This document shows, in pieces, positions 9,933-19,396 of a stretch of 64,000 nucleotides of DNA. Made by a program: the position numbers and the translations under genes. The stretch's first letter is position 1. Each line of letters starts with the position of its first letter. The DNA comes from Jeotgalibacillus haloalkalitolerans (lineage in GTDB: Bacteria; Bacillota; Bacilli; Bacillales; Jeotgalibacillaceae). The DNA lies in NCBI RefSeq assembly GCF_034427455.1, contig NZ_JAXQNN010000001.1, forward strand, positions 310,001 to 374,000. Reading direction: 5' to 3'. Under the pieces are notes generated by a model, which was given only the letters and a program-made list of their open reading frames with translations, did not search any database and had not been told where the DNA came from.

Positions 9933-11966
9933 TTGAGTAGCGAAAACCCGAACAAAAAGCAGCAGCAGCTCGAACAGTTCAAAACAGATGACTCCGGTAA
10001 AAAGATGACAACCAATCAGGGGCTTAAGATATCAGAAGATGAATTTTCACTGAAAGCTGGTGTAAGGGGGCCAACCCTCCTTGAAGACTTTCAATTCAGA
10101 GAAAAAATGACACACTTTGACCATGAGCGTATTCCTGAGCGAATTGTGCACGCACGAGGATCGGGTGCTCACGGGGAGTTTGAATTATATGATTCACTTG
10201 AAGATGTAACGAAGGCTGGTTTTTTAACAGATACTTCGAGAAAAACACCTGTATTCGTACGTTTTTCAACAGTAGCAGGCTCTAAAGGGTCAGCCGATCT
10301 GGCACGTGATGCACGTGGATTTGCTGTAAAGTTTTATACAGATGAAGGTAACTATGATCTTGTCGGAAATAATATTCCGGTATTCTTCATTCAGGATGCG
10401 ATTAAATTCCCGGACCTTGTACATGCAGTAAAGCCTGAGCCGCATAATGAAATTCCGCAGGCAGCCTCAGCTCATGATACATTCTGGGATTTTGTAGCGA
10501 ATAACCAGGAGTCTGCACATATGGTGATGTGGACGATGTCTGACCGTGCGATTCCGCGAAGCTATCGTATGATGGAAGGCTTCGGGGTGCATACATTCCG
10601 CTTTATTAACGCAGAAGGACAGGCCCATTTTGTGAAATTCCACTGGAAGCCTGTACTTGGCACGCATTCAGTCGTATGGGATGAAGCGCAGAAGCTGAAC
10701 GGGAAAAATCCTGACTTCCATAAAGCGGATCTGTTTGAATCAATTGAAAACGGTGACTACCCTGAATATGAGCTTGGTGTTCAGCTTGTGTCTGAAGAAG
10801 ATGAATTCAAATTTGATTTTGATGTACTGGATCCGACAAAGCTCTGGCCTGAAGAAGATGTACCGGTACGAATCGTCGGGAAGATGACACTGAACCGCAA
10901 TCCGGATAACTTCTTTGCAGAAACGGAACAGGTGGCATTCCACCCGGGGCATCTGGTGCCGGGTATTGATTTCACAAATGATCCGCTACTCCAGGGACGT
11001 CTATTCTCTTATACAGATACGCAGCTGATCCGTCTTGGCGGTCCGAACTTCCATGAGCTCCCGATTAACCGCCCTGTATGCCCGTTCCATAACAACCAGC
11101 GCGACGGTTATGGCAGACAGACCATTAATAAGGGTCAGGTGAGCTATCACAAGAACTCACTTGCGAACAATACGCCGGAGCCTGCCACACCTGAAGAAGG
11201 CGGCTTTGAACATTATCAGGAGAAGATGGAAGGACGCAAAGTCCGCGCAAGAAGCGACAGCTTTAAAGACCACTTTTCACAGGCAACGCTTTTCTATAAC
11301 AGTATGAGTGCGCCTGAAAAAGAGCATATGCAAAACGCATTCAGCTTCGAGCTTGGTAAAGTTGAAAGTGAATCAGTCCGCCGTCAGGTCGTTGATATGT
11401 TTGCGAATGTCAGTATGGAACTGGCAAGTGAAGTGGCGAAAAATATTGGCCTTGATGCACCTCAGGGACATGATTCAGGTGTGACAAAATCATCCCCTGC
11501 ACTGAGCCAGGAAAACACAGTGAAATCTGCAAAGACACGTAAAGTACTGTTGATTGCAGGTGACGGTTTTGAAGGTGATGTACCTTCTATCATTGAAAAG
11601 CTTGAGAGTGACGGTGTAGAAGTTGAGGTTGTGAGTGAAATGATGGGTGTACTCAAAGGTGCAGATGGCTCTGAGCTGAAAGTGGATCAGACATTCCTGA
11701 CAGCCGACTCAGTCCTCTATGATGCACTATACGCAGTAGGTGGCAAGGACCTCAGCAAAAAATTTGTTCAGACGACTTCCTACTTCCTGAATGAAGCGTT
11801 TATGCACTTTAAGCCGATTGGTGCAACACACGAAGGAACAAAGTGGCTTGAAGCAAATGATATTGCAGACAGCCCTGGCGTGATCCATGGCAATGATGCG
11901 GACAGCTTCACACATTCTTTTGTTGAAGCAATCAAAGCGCACCGTCACTGGAGCCGTGAAGTTTAA
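9933..11966 (+). CDS. katE: Large-subunit catalase with C-terminal DJ-1/PfpI-like domain
   Basis: This monofunctional haem catalase of the large (HPII-like) clade converts hydrogen peroxide to water and oxygen in the cytoplasm. The catalytic His is in [12 protein letters not shown] and the distal Asn in the [11 protein letters not shown] segment. The proximal Tyr is in [14 protein letters not shown], followed by [12 protein letters not shown]. After about residue 530 comes a flavodoxin-like DJ-1/PfpI domain ([13 protein letters not shown]) typical of the 680-700-residue catalases. Total length is 677. The start is TTG, with AAGGAGG eight bases upstream and no nearby in-frame ATG. The gene is a single transcription unit with its own terminator. 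A weak sigma-B-like promoter is present upstream. Confidence 0.95.
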   Translation: MSSENPNKKQQQLEQFKTDDSGKKMTTNQGLKISEDEFSLKAGVRGPTLLEDFQFREKMTHFDHERIPERIVHARGSGAHGEFELYDSLEDVTKAGFLTDTSRKTPVFVRFSTVAGSKGSADLARDARGFAVKFYTDEGNYDLVGNNIPVFFIQDAIKFPDLVHAVKPEPHNEIPQAASAHDTFWDFVANNQESAHMVMWTMSDRAIPRSYRMMEGFGVHTFRFINAEGQAHFVKFHWKPVLGTHSVVWDEAQKLNGKNPDFHKADLFESIENGDYPEYELGVQLVSEEDEFKFDFDVLDPTKLWPEEDVPVRIVGKMTLNRNPDNFFAETEQVAFHPGHLVPGIDFTNDPLLQGRLFSYTDTQLIRLGGPNFHELPINRPVCPFHNNQRDGYGRQTINKGQVSYHKNSLANNTPEPATPEEGGFEHYQEKMEGRKVRARSDSFKDHFSQATLFYNSMSAPEKEHMQNAFSFELGKVESESVRRQVVDMFANVSMELASEVAKNIGLDAPQGHDSGVTKSSPALSQENTVKSAKTRKVLLIAGDGFEGDVPSIIEKLESDGVEVEVVSEMMGVLKGADGSELKVDQTFLTADSVLYDALYAVGGKDLSKKFVQTTSYFLNEAFMHFKPIGATHEGTKWLEANDIADSPGVIHGNDADSFTHSFVEAIKAHRHWSREV

Positions 11967-11982
11967 CTAATATATTTCGAGG

Positions 11983-12019
11983 AACTGCCCGCACCTTATC
12001 TGGTGACGGGCAGTTTTTT
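11983..12019 (+). terminator. Intrinsic terminator after katE
   Basis: AACTGCCCG and CGGGCAGTT form a nine-pair stem with a TTTTTT run. Confidence 0.93.
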
Positions 12020-12070
12020 CTGTTTCAGCCGTGGTATACTAAACAGCATCACTCAATAAAGGAGCAACAC

Positions 12071-13504
12071 ATGACGAACAACTGGCAGCAATTCAATCTC
12101 AGCCCTTCAATTTCAGAAGCACTTGAGAAGCTTTCTTATACAGCACCAACAGAAGTACAGGAGCAGGTAATCCCCGCATTAAAAGCCGGGCACGACCTGA
12201 TGGCAAAAGCCCAGACAGGAAGCGGTAAAACTGCTGCGTATGCAATTCCGATCTGTGACGAAGTCATCTGGGAGGAAAACAAACCACAGGCACTTATCAT
12301 TACCCCTACACGTGAACTGGCTGATCAGGTCCGTCTTGATGCCCTCGCAATCGGGCGTTTTAAGCGACTGAAAGCTGCAGCTCTATATGGCAGACAGTCT
12401 TTTGCCAAGCAGAAGCTTGAGCTGAAACAGAAAACACATATCATCTCAGGGACACCTGGCAGACTGCTTGACCACCTCGAGAAAGGTACCTTTGATCCAT
12501 CCAAATTAAAATATGTGATCATCGATGAAGCTGATGAATTATTCAACAGAGGATTTATTGAGCAGGTGGAAGCCATTATGGCATTCATGCCAAAAGACAG
12601 GCTTACAGGGCTCTTCTCAGCGACTTTCTCTGAAGAAGTAGAGTCATTGGCTGCCAAATGGCTAAAAACGCCTGAGCGCTTCGAGATTGCCTCTCAGCAT
12701 AAGGTAGAAGATCTGATTCAGCATTTTTACATGAAAACAGAAGAAAAACAGAAGTTTGAGCTGTTGAAGCAGGTAACGATGAGTGAGAACCCGGATACAT
12801 GCATGATCTTCTGCCGCACACAGGACCGGACAGACGAATTAACCGAAAGACTCGATCGTGCAGGTTATTCATGCGATAAAATTCACGGCGGAATGGTTCA
12901 GGAAGAACGTTTTGATGTGATGAATGAATTCAAACGGGGGGACTTCCGTTATTTAATTGCAACAGATATTGCAGCACGCGGAATTGACGTAGCCAACGTA
13001 TCTTTAGTCGTAAACTATGATCTGCCACTGGAACTGCCTGCATATACGCATAGAAGCGGCAGAACGGGCAGAGCAGGACAGAACGGTAAAGTAGTTTCGT
13101 TTGTTGAAGCTGGCCGGGAAGATGACCGTCTGGCAGCCATCATTGAATACACTAATGCGAATCTGATTGAACTTTATTCAGTGCCGCCTGCTGACATTGG
13201 CGCTTTCTGGTCCAAAATGGACGAGCAGCAGGAACGGAAAACGGCTGCAATTGAAAAAGTTAGTGAAGATATCCTGAAGATCTACGTGAATGGCGGTAAA
13301 AAGAAGAAGCTGAGAGCGGGAGACTTTGTGGGTACAATCACATCAATTGATGGTGTAACTGCAGATGATATTGGCATTATCACCATTGAACCGACCTGTT
13401 CTTTTATAGAAATCCATAACGGTAAAGGTCACAAGGTGATCAATGCTTTAAAAGAAACGACAATTAAGGGTAAGAAGCTAAAAGTATATCCAGCGAAAAA
13501 GTAA
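12071..13504 (+). CDS. dbpA: DEAD-box ATP-dependent RNA helicase DbpA (YxiN type)
   Basis: DbpA/YxiN remodels 23S rRNA during assembly of the large ribosomal subunit. The helicase core spans about residues 1-370, with Walker A AQTGSGKT, motif DEAD (VIIDEADE), motif III SATF and motif VI HRSGRTGRAG. The last 75 residues (GDFVGTITSIDG to VYPAKK) form the RNA-binding domain that recognises 23S rRNA hairpin 92 and separates this family from CshA-like helicases. Length 477 matches YxiN. An extended -10 box (TGGTATACT, hexamer 12035-12040) lies 30 bp upstream, and GGAGC is the ribosome-binding site. The gene has its own terminator, so it is monocistronic. Confidence 0.93.
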   Translation: MTNNWQQFNLSPSISEALEKLSYTAPTEVQEQVIPALKAGHDLMAKAQTGSGKTAAYAIPICDEVIWEENKPQALIITPTRELADQVRLDALAIGRFKRLKAAALYGRQSFAKQKLELKQKTHIISGTPGRLLDHLEKGTFDPSKLKYVIIDEADELFNRGFIEQVEAIMAFMPKDRLTGLFSATFSEEVESLAAKWLKTPERFEIASQHKVEDLIQHFYMKTEEKQKFELLKQVTMSENPDTCMIFCRTQDRTDELTERLDRAGYSCDKIHGGMVQEERFDVMNEFKRGDFRYLIATDIAARGIDVANVSLVVNYDLPLELPAYTHRSGRTGRAGQNGKVVSFVEAGREDDRLAAIIEYTNANLIELYSVPPADIGAFWSKMDEQQERKTAAIEKVSEDILKIYVNGGKKKKLRAGDFVGTITSIDGVTADDIGIITIEPTCSFIEIHNGKGHKVINALKETTIKGKKLKVYPAKK

Positions 13505-13508
13505 AATA

Positions 13509-13547
13509 AAACACCGTCACCTGATTTACAGGCAGACGGTGTTTTTA
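13509..13547 (+). terminator. Intrinsic terminator after dbpA
   Basis: AAACACCGTC pairs with GACGGTGTTT, followed by TTTATAG. Confidence 0.92.
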
Positions 13548-13656
13548 TAGATTCCTGAAAAGTTCCTTATACGTTTGTCATTGTCTTCTATGGTGGTAGC
13601 TTCCGTGATAAACTTTTAGTTAAATACTTGATTCAGATCGATAGAGGAGGAGCGGC

Positions 13657-14829
13657 ATGTTAACACTTATTAAAAAAGCGGATGTATACAGCCCTGATCA
13701 TCTTGGTATTAAAGATATTTTAATAGCTGATAAACGTATAGCAGCAATAGAAGATCATATTGATTTACCTCCTCACACGCCAGGACTTACAGTGATCGAG
13801 GCTGATGGAAAGATCGCTGTGCCCGGGTTTATTGACTCCCACGTTCACATTATGGGAGGGGGAGGTGAAGGCAGTTATAAAACACGTACACCCGAACTCC
13901 AATTAACGGATGCTACACTTGGCGGTGTCACAACGCTTGTAGGCGTAATTGGTACGGATGGGACCACACGTACAATGCCGTCTCTGATTGCCAAGGCAAG
14001 AGCGCTTGAGGAAGAAGGGATCACCTGTTATATACATACAGGATCTTATCAGGTACCAGTCAAAACGCTGACAGGGAAGATAGAAGACGATTTAATATTA
14101 ATCGACCGCGTAATCGGAGCTGGGGAGATAGCGATCTCAGACCACCGTTCCTCACAGCCGACTGTTCAGGAACTTGCTAAAATCGCATCTGCTGCAAGAA
14201 TTGGCGGTATGCTATCCGGCAAAGCCGGGATTGTTAACATCCACGTAGGTGACAGTTACGATCACCTTACATTGATTGAAGAAGTTGTTGAAACCACAGA
14301 TATACCGATTAAACAGTTTTATCCGACGCATATAAACCGGAACCCTCACTTATTTGAAGCAGGTATCGAGTTTGCGAAAAAAGGCGGATATGTCGACTTC
14401 ACAACCAGTACGATTCCAAAGTTTCTCGAGGAAGGCGAAGTAAAGTCCGCTACAGCATTAAGAAAGATGCTTAATGCAGGTGTAGATCCATCCTTAATTA
14501 CATTTACATCAGATGGCCAGGCAAGCTTACCTGATTTTGATGAAAATGGTGAGTTAATCGGGCTACAGTTAGGGAAAGTAACCTCCTTATTTGAAGCGGT
14601 TCATGAAGCAATAACCGTTGAAGGAATTGATCTTAGTACGGCTATCCGGGTCATCACCAGAAACCCTGCAAAGATATTAAAGCTTTCTCAAAAAGGGGAG
14701 CTTGCTGAAGGGAAAGATGCGGATATTGTTCTACTAGATCAGCAGAATTATTTAATTGACAGCGTGTTCGCTTTAGGACAGCTAATGGTATCGAATCAGG
14801 AGCCTATAATTAAAGGGACATTTGAATAA
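13657..14829 (+). CDS. iadA: Isoaspartyl dipeptidase (beta-aspartyl-peptidase)
   Basis: This amidohydrolase cleaves beta-aspartyl dipeptides that arise from isoaspartate damage in proteins. The 390 residues match IadA. Metal-binding motifs are the HVHIMGGGGEGSYKTRTPE segment near residue 63, HTGSYQVP, DHRSSQP and the later HVGDSYDHL and THINRNPHLF. The late Asp is in FTSDGQASLP. The C-terminus (LKLSQKGELAEGKDADIVLLD) is the usual amidohydrolase beta-sandwich. The ATG follows AGAGGAGG. It stands alone between two terminators, convergent with the Yip1 gene. Dihydroorotase or allantoinase is less likely given the IadA-type motifs. Confidence 0.93.
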   Translation: MLTLIKKADVYSPDHLGIKDILIADKRIAAIEDHIDLPPHTPGLTVIEADGKIAVPGFIDSHVHIMGGGGEGSYKTRTPELQLTDATLGGVTTLVGVIGTDGTTRTMPSLIAKARALEEEGITCYIHTGSYQVPVKTLTGKIEDDLILIDRVIGAGEIAISDHRSSQPTVQELAKIASAARIGGMLSGKAGIVNIHVGDSYDHLTLIEEVVETTDIPIKQFYPTHINRNPHLFEAGIEFAKKGGYVDFTTSTIPKFLEEGEVKSATALRKMLNAGVDPSLITFTSDGQASLPDFDENGELIGLQLGKVTSLFEAVHEAITVEGIDLSTAIRVITRNPAKILKLSQKGELAEGKDADIVLLDQQNYLIDSVFALGQLMVSNQEPIIKGTFE

Positions 14830-14839
14830 CTATATCAAT

Positions 14840-14875
14840 AAAAGGCTTCTGAAATGCTGCTCAGAAGCCTTTTTT
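14840..14875. terminator. Bidirectional terminator between iadA and the Yip1 gene
   Basis: AAAAGGCTTCTGA pairs with TCAGAAGCCTTTT across an eight-base loop, with T-runs on both strands. Confidence 0.93.
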
Positions 14876-14885
14876 ATGATCTGAT

Positions 14886-15497
14886 TTAAATAAAGCTTAA
14901 CCCTATAATAATAAAAATGACAGGAATTAATAGTATTGCTATGGATATCCCAATCACCAGTGAAACGCCAAGTCCTTTCCAACTTGAAAAGTTGTGCACA
15001 ACCCCAATCGTTTTACTCGTAATCACAATATTCCAGGTGGTGATGATTAACGTAATCAAGCTTAATAATAGTGATGCGCCAAGTGGCAGTGAAGAATACT
15101 CACCCCAGGCAGGTCTCTGGAAGAATTGATCACCATATATCAGAATGAAAACCATTATAATCGGCAGCATGAAAAGATTTGGAATCGCAGTAAGTCCAAT
15201 TGCCTTTCTCATATCATGCAATGTGCCGCTTCCATTCATCCACTTACCAACCAGTGTATATAACCAGCTTCCCACAAAGAATCCAATGAGTCCGAAAATA
15301 GGTCCTGAGATAAGAATTAAAAACGTCACTAATATCAATGATCTGTCTTCTGTGAAACCTGATTCCTGCAGACCGTTTAACGTAGTTGCATATGAAGCTA
15401 AAATGAGCAAAATAATCGAGTAATTTTTACTTTTATTTTCTATTACGTATTTTGCTGTGCTTTTTGGTTTAAACCAAACTGAGAAAATTGGATTCAT
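14886..15497 (-). CDS. Yip1-domain integral membrane protein
   Basis: This 203-residue protein starts with a short soluble part containing IFSVWFKPKSTAKYVIEN, the opening of bacterial Yip1-domain proteins. Five hydrophobic helices follow, at about residues 27-47, 53-82, 105-130, 140-165 and 175-200. No enzyme motif is present. The bacterial family has no settled biochemical role; the eukaryotic Yip1 family works in membrane trafficking, but that cannot be transferred. The start has an AGGAGG ribosome-binding site. Its upstream region is the iteron array of the neighbouring partition cassette, so its promoter may overlap or be influenced by that array. Confidence 0.85.
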   Translation of the reverse strand: MNPIFSVWFKPKSTAKYVIENKSKNYSIILLILASYATTLNGLQESGFTEDRSLILVTFLILISGPIFGLIGFFVGSWLYTLVGKWMNGSGTLHDMRKAIGLTAIPNLFMLPIIMVFILIYGDQFFQRPAWGEYSSLPLGASLLLSLITLIITTWNIVITSKTIGVVHNFSSWKGLGVSLVIGISIAILLIPVIFIIIGLSFI

Positions 15498-15582
15498 TTA
15501 ACAGCGCCTCCTTTTACCTACTAGTACGAATGACATTATATTTAGTTTCATATTTTTCCTTAATATAGATAAATACGCATGT

Positions 15583-15761
15583 GTATACAAAAACGTATAC
15601 AAGTATACAATTTGTAAACATAATGTATACAATAACGTAAACATGTAAACAAATGTGTACACATGCCTTTATATCAGCGTGTGTACGACTGTGTAAACAT
15701 GTAAACGGATTTGTATACAACGTATCTGATTTTTCAGTACTTAAGATTGATTGACGTTTAC
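15583..15761 (+). repeat. Iteron array, candidate parC centromere and parMR operator
   Basis: At least eleven copies of GTATAC, GTAAAC or GTGTAC begin at 15583, 15595, 15603, 15614, 15625, 15637, 15645 and 15655, then 15681, 15693, 15701 and 15713. A reversed copy at 15756-15761 overlaps the promoter. Steps alternate 12, 8, 11, 11, 12, 8, so the sites repeat on the DNA helix about every 10-11 bp. A -35 TTGACG (15751-15756) and a -10-like TATAAA (15772-15777) follow. Tandem iterons directly upstream of an actin-type ParM gene are the expected form of a parC site that is also the adaptor's autorepression operator. Confidence 0.8.
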
Positions 15762-15825
15762 CCTTCTCTTATATAAAGTTAATAGGAGCGGAATATATCC
15801 GTAGATTTTTTTCAGGAGGTTTACT

Positions 15826-17004
15826 ATGACTAAATCAAGAATTGCAGCAGTTGATGTTGGAAATGATTCAGTAAAAGCATTATTTGGCCAATCAGACTAT
15901 GAACTAAATATCCCGAACGTTATTGCAAGAGATCGTGAGGATCGCCCGGTAATCGGAATTGAAGACCTTCACGAGAAAGATCCGCTTGATGGCTTACATA
16001 TCCGCGTTCACTCCCCTGCCCTGCAGGATAATAACGCAATTTACCGTGTAGGTAACCTTGCTACAAAGAGTGACAATGCGACAGAACTTGACCCGGGCAG
16101 CAGCAAATCAGAAGAAGATCAGTCACTAGTAATGTTGTTTGCAAGTATTGCGTTGGATGCAGCGCGCGAAAACAGCGGCTTTGAAGCTAAAAACAACGTG
16201 ATTGATGCAACATATACTCTGGGAACAGGCTTACCGTTAAGAGAAGTAAAAGAGGGTAAGGACGTAGGTTTCCGTTCACAGCTTCTGGGCTCTGTTCACC
16301 AGGTGGAATTCTTAGTGACACCGAAACACCAGGGCAAGAAAGTAAATATCAAATTTGAAGAAGTAAAGGTATATCCTGAAGGATTTGCTGCATTTATTAA
16401 CCTTGTGATGGACAATGAGGGTAAAATCATTAACCGTGACCTGATCGATAAGCAGATTTTAATCCAGGATATCGGCGGTTTATCAACAGATATCGCTGTT
16501 ATTCGCAATCGAAATGTTGATGACGATAAGGCTCAGGGCTTTAATCTGGGTGTATCTGAATCTCTTGAAGCAATTCGTGAAGAAATCCGCTCACGCCATG
16601 GTGTAGAGCTTGATACACGTCGTGATGTAGTAGATATTATTACGAAGAAAAATGACCGTAACCACATCATGGTGAAGGGCTCACGTACAAGCGTACATGA
16701 CATCACTGACCGCATCCTTTTGGACCTTGCTAAGAAGGAATACCGTCACCTGCGCAACGTATGGGCAAAGAACTCACAGACAGAGATTTGCTACTTTGTC
16801 GGAGGCGGCTCAATGGTATTGAAAGACTACCTAAAAACACTTAATAACAACCTTGATGGCTATAACATTGATTTCTTTGAGGACGAAAAAGAAAGTATCT
16901 GGATGATGGCTAACGCTTATCATAAGCTGATCAATGATTTCGTGCGTAAAAACAGTAAGGAAGCTGCTCCTAAGAAAACTGAAGCGAAAGCAGCTTCAAA
17001 GTAA
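15826..17004 (+). CDS. ParM/StbA-like actin of a type II partition system
   Basis: This 392-residue actin-fold ATPase should polymerise into filaments that push DNA copies apart. Phosphate-1 motif AAVDVGNDSVKALFG is at residues 6-20, phosphate-2 motif IQDIGGLSTDIAVI near 213-226, and the adenosine motif YFVGGGSMVLKDYL near 325-338. The order and spacing fit ParM/Alp proteins rather than MreB, FtsA or DnaK. The last about 15 residues (KEAAPKKTEAKAASK) are a Lys/Ala-rich tail. A strong CAGGAGG ribosome-binding site precedes the ATG. The iteron array is directly upstream and a ParR-like gene starts 10 bp downstream, giving the order parC-parM-parR. Such systems are usually on plasmids or phages; here the neighbours are ordinary chromosomal genes. 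Confidence 0.88.
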   Translation: MTKSRIAAVDVGNDSVKALFGQSDYELNIPNVIARDREDRPVIGIEDLHEKDPLDGLHIRVHSPALQDNNAIYRVGNLATKSDNATELDPGSSKSEEDQSLVMLFASIALDAARENSGFEAKNNVIDATYTLGTGLPLREVKEGKDVGFRSQLLGSVHQVEFLVTPKHQGKKVNIKFEEVKVYPEGFAAFINLVMDNEGKIINRDLIDKQILIQDIGGLSTDIAVIRNRNVDDDKAQGFNLGVSESLEAIREEIRSRHGVELDTRRDVVDIITKKNDRNHIMVKGSRTSVHDITDRILLDLAKKEYRHLRNVWAKNSQTEICYFVGGGSMVLKDYLKTLNNNLDGYNIDFFEDEKESIWMMANAYHKLINDFVRKNSKEAAPKKTEAKAASK

Positions 17005-17014
17005 GGTGTATTAA

Positions 17015-17554
17015 ATGAGTGGTACGATCAAGAAGGGACAGGCGATTACCTTTCGCCTGCCTTCTGATACACCGGACCATTTGCTGAGGGAATTGCAAAG
17101 GCTGAAAGAAGCTGAGAAGAGAAATTTTTCAAGTAAAATTGCAGAATTTGCACTTGAAGGTCTCGGTAAGAACTCTCAGAAAGAAAGAGAGACGATTACC
17201 GTACCAATCCCAAAACAGCTATCCAAAGAACAGCGGGCATGGCTCAGACATGCACACTCTGAAGCGCTGCTTGGTAATATCGTCTATCAGCTTCTGAATG
17301 ATCCGGTCAGGGCTACAGCGATCCTGGCATCGATGAACAGTACTTCTCTGTCAGTAGATGAGGCACTTTACCTGCAGGAAGAAGAACAACCTGAAGGAGC
17401 GCCTCAGCCTGCACCACCTGTACAGCAGGACCCTGAATTTGATGACCTCGACTCAATTGATTCCATTGAAATTGAGCGAGAAGAGGTTCAGGAAGAAAAA
17501 GAAGAAGACTTAGATGACCTATTAGGAAGTTTCTTGGATAAAATGAATAAATAA
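17015..17554 (+). CDS. ParR-like centromere-binding adaptor
   Basis: This 179-residue protein follows the ParM-like gene by 10 bp, with AGGTG as ribosome-binding site. Residues 5-50 (GQAITFRLP, then a helix, then FSSKIAEFALEGL) have the pattern of a ribbon-helix-helix domain, the DNA-binding fold of ParR proteins. Residues about 60-120 are helical. The final 40 residues are very acidic (DDLDSIDSIEIEREEVQEE, then DLDDLLGSFLDKMNK); in known ParR proteins the C-terminus contacts the actin filament. The assignment rests on gene order, size and this layout, because ParR sequences diverge widely. It probably binds the iterons and represses the operon. Confidence 0.78.
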   Translation: MSGTIKKGQAITFRLPSDTPDHLLRELQRLKEAEKRNFSSKIAEFALEGLGKNSQKERETITVPIPKQLSKEQRAWLRHAHSEALLGNIVYQLLNDPVRATAILASMNSTSLSVDEALYLQEEEQPEGAPQPAPPVQQDPEFDDLDSIDSIEIEREEVQEEKEEDLDDLLGSFLDKMNK

Positions 17555-17560
17555 ATGATT

Positions 17561-17592
17561 AAAAAGGAATCTATTGGAATAGATTCCTTTTT
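17561..17592 (+). terminator. Intrinsic terminator after the parMR operon
   Basis: AAAAAGGAATCTATT pairs with AATAGATTCCTTTTT around a two-base loop. It closes the two-gene operon. The next 120 bp are AT-rich without a gene. Confidence 0.92.
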
Positions 17593-17715
17593 AATTTATT
17601 AATTAATTTACATATTTTATAAAAATATTAATATAAATTTATAGTTATAGCTACTGAAGTGGAATGAGAAAAGAGAACATTTATTAAAAACAGGCTGATT
17701 ATTAAATTTACATTT

Positions 17716-17832
17716 AGTGAAACGGAGCGTAAGGCGGCGACTCCGGGACGATTAGTTGGAAGCTGAGACTCTGAGGAGGCTCAGCAACAACCGTCCGGAA
17801 AGCGTCCCCGCCTGAAGTACAGTGAAACGATT
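17716..17832 (+). repeat. Intergenic hairpin repeat, family B, copy 2
   Basis: It shares GACTCCGGGACGATTA, AGGAGGCTCAGCAA and CGTCCGGAAAGCGTCC with the copies at 9676 and 38195. It lacks the short CCCGCAACCGAAGG segment between GCTGAGAC and GAGGAGG. It sits between parR and the terminator of the convergent small membrane gene. Confidence 0.85.
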
Positions 17833-17863
17833 AAAAAAAGCGAGACAATTTACATGTCCCGCC
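17833..17863 (-). terminator. Terminator of the pepT operon
   Basis: Read on the minus strand, GGCGGGACA and TGTCTCGC form a stem with one mismatch, followed by TTTTTTT. Confidence 0.75.
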
Positions 17864-17871
17864 TTCTAATA

Positions 17872-18072
17872 TTATTCTTCCAAACGGCCCTCTTCTTTCA
17901 ACTTCCTGCGTCTGCTGTTCATAAATAAAATAACAGCACCAACTGTAGAAAAGAACAAAACCATGTAATCAAATGGCACAGGTTCATCTTTCGTTACAAT
18001 CAGATAAAAAATCCTGATTGAATTAATCAGCAAAACCACACTTAAAATTAAATCAAGTTTTCTTAAATCCAC
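17872..18072 (-). CDS. Small two-helix membrane protein
   Basis: This 66-residue protein has two hydrophobic segments, about residues 7-25 and 33-52, and a charged tail (NSRRRKLKEEGRLEE). The start is GTG with AAAGGGG six bases upstream. It begins 18 bp after the pepT stop on the same strand and a terminator follows it, so it is probably the second gene of a pepT operon. I recognise no family and assign no function. Confidence 0.7.
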   Translation of the reverse strand: MDLRKLDLILSVVLLINSIRIFYLIVTKDEPVPFDYMVLFFSTVGAVILFMNSRRRKLKEEGRLEE

Positions 18073-18090
18073 GATGTACCCCTTTCGAAA

Positions 18091-19317
18091 TTACTTATCC
18101 ACATGTGGAAAACGTTTAGCGATTTCAACAATCACCTGAGACGCTTTTTCCATGTTATCCACAGAGATATACTCAAATTTCCCGTGGAAGTTCTCTCCAC
18201 CAGTGAAAACGTTTGGTGTCGGCAGTCCCATATAGGATAACTGAGACCCATCTGTACCACCGCGGATTGGCTCAATGATCGCATCAATGCCAAGTGAATT
18301 CATTGCTTCTTCAGCGATATCCACGATAAATCGAACGGGTTCGATCTTTTCACGCATGTTGTAATACTGGTCTTCAATCGTAATTTCCACTGTACCTTCA
18401 CCGTGTTTAGCGTTTACTTCATCAGCTGTGCGCTGCAGCGTAGATTTACGTTTCTCAAACTTTTCCCGGTCGTGGTCACGGATAATGTATTGAAGCTCCG
18501 TTTTTTCCACATCTCCATTCATCTGCATCAGATGAAAGAAGCCTTCGTAGCCGGCTGTAAATTCAGGTGCTTCATTTAAAGGAAGTGATTGATTCAATTC
18601 CATTGCAATCTTTAATGAATTGACCATCTTATTTTTTGCCGTTCCCGGGTGGACGTTTGTACCGTGAATCGTTAATTTCGCGCCGGCTGCGTTGAAACTT
18701 TCATATTGAAGCTCTCCAAGCGGACCGCCATCGATTGTGTAAGCATAGTCAGCGTCAAAACGCTTTACATCAAACTTATGTGGGCCGCGGCCGATTTCTT
18801 CATCCGGTGTAAAAGCAACGCGGATTCTGCCGTGCTTAATGTCAGGGTTTTGCACCAGATGCTCCATCGCGGTCATAATTTCAGCAATACCCGCTTTATT
18901 GTCAGCACCTAACAGTGTTGTGCCGTCAGTTGTAATCAGCGTATGCCCTTTATATTTACTCAGTTCCGGAAATTCAGCGGGAGACATGGTTACTTTTTCA
19001 TTCAATTGAATATCTCCACCACTATATTCAACAACCTGAGGATTTACGTTAGTGCCTGTAAAATCAGTTGCTGTATCTACGTGTGCTAGGAACCCGATTG
19101 TCGGGATATCTCCTTCTATGTTTGCAGGGAGTGTTGCCATCAGGTAGCCGTGATCATCCACTTCAACCTCTTCAAGTCCGATTTCTTTTAACTCTTTTTC
19201 TAAATGACGAATCAGATCCCATTGCTTCTCAGTGGAAGGTGTTGAAGGGGAGTCCGGATCTGATTGAGTATCAATTTTTGCATATGTAATCAAACGGTCC
19301 ATTAGTTTCTTTTGCAT
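18091..19317 (-). CDS. pepT: Peptidase T (tripeptidase)
   Basis: PepT is a cytoplasmic zinc aminopeptidase that removes the N-terminal residue of tripeptides. It belongs to the M20 family. The 408-residue length is standard. Metal and catalytic motifs visible in order are FLAHVDTA, the [17 protein letters not shown] segment, [10 protein letters not shown], and [11 protein letters not shown], then a His in [10 protein letters not shown]. The start ATG lies behind GGAGG. A small membrane gene follows at 18 bp, and upstream is ribU with its own terminator in between, so pepT has its own promoter. Confidence 0.96.
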   Translation of the reverse strand: MQKKLMDRLITYAKIDTQSDPDSPSTPSTEKQWDLIRHLEKELKEIGLEEVEVDDHGYLMATLPANIEGDIPTIGFLAHVDTATDFTGTNVNPQVVEYSGGDIQLNEKVTMSPAEFPELSKYKGHTLITTDGTTLLGADNKAGIAEIMTAMEHLVQNPDIKHGRIRVAFTPDEEIGRGPHKFDVKRFDADYAYTIDGGPLGELQYESFNAAGAKLTIHGTNVHPGTAKNKMVNSLKIAMELNQSLPLNEAPEFTAGYEGFFHLMQMNGDVEKTELQYIIRDHDREKFEKRKSTLQRTADEVNAKHGEGTVEITIEDQYYNMREKIEPVRFIVDIAEEAMNSLGIDAIIEPIRGGTDGSQLSYMGLPTPNVFTGGENFHGKFEYISVDNMEKASQVIVEIAKRFPHVDK

Positions 19318-19352
19318 GAGTAACCTCCAGCATTTTTCTTTATTATAGCATG

Positions 19353-19388
19353 TAAAAGCACCAGTCAGTAATAACGCCTGACTGGTGC
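19353..19388 (-). terminator. Terminator of ribU
   Basis: On the minus strand GCACCAGTCAG pairs with CTGACTGGTGC, followed by TTTTA. Confidence 0.88.
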
Positions 19389-19396
19389 CTGATTGA

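Noticed and set aside
9742-9936. A 64-residue reading frame in the gltD-katE gap.
   Set aside because: It runs through the family B repeat and the terminator and has no ribosome-binding site.
15514-15720. A 68-residue minus-strand reading frame across the iterons.
   Set aside because: It is made of repeated GTATAC/GTAAAC sites translated by chance, has no ribosome-binding site and a low-complexity product.
15583-15720. CRISPR array.
   Set aside because: Repeats are only 6-8 bp with 2-6 bp between them; there are no spacers of CRISPR length and no cas genes.
15583-17554. Integrated plasmid or prophage around the partition genes.
   Set aside because: No replication initiator, integrase, att-like direct repeats or phage gene was found between 9 and 22 kb; this does not exclude an old, eroded insertion.
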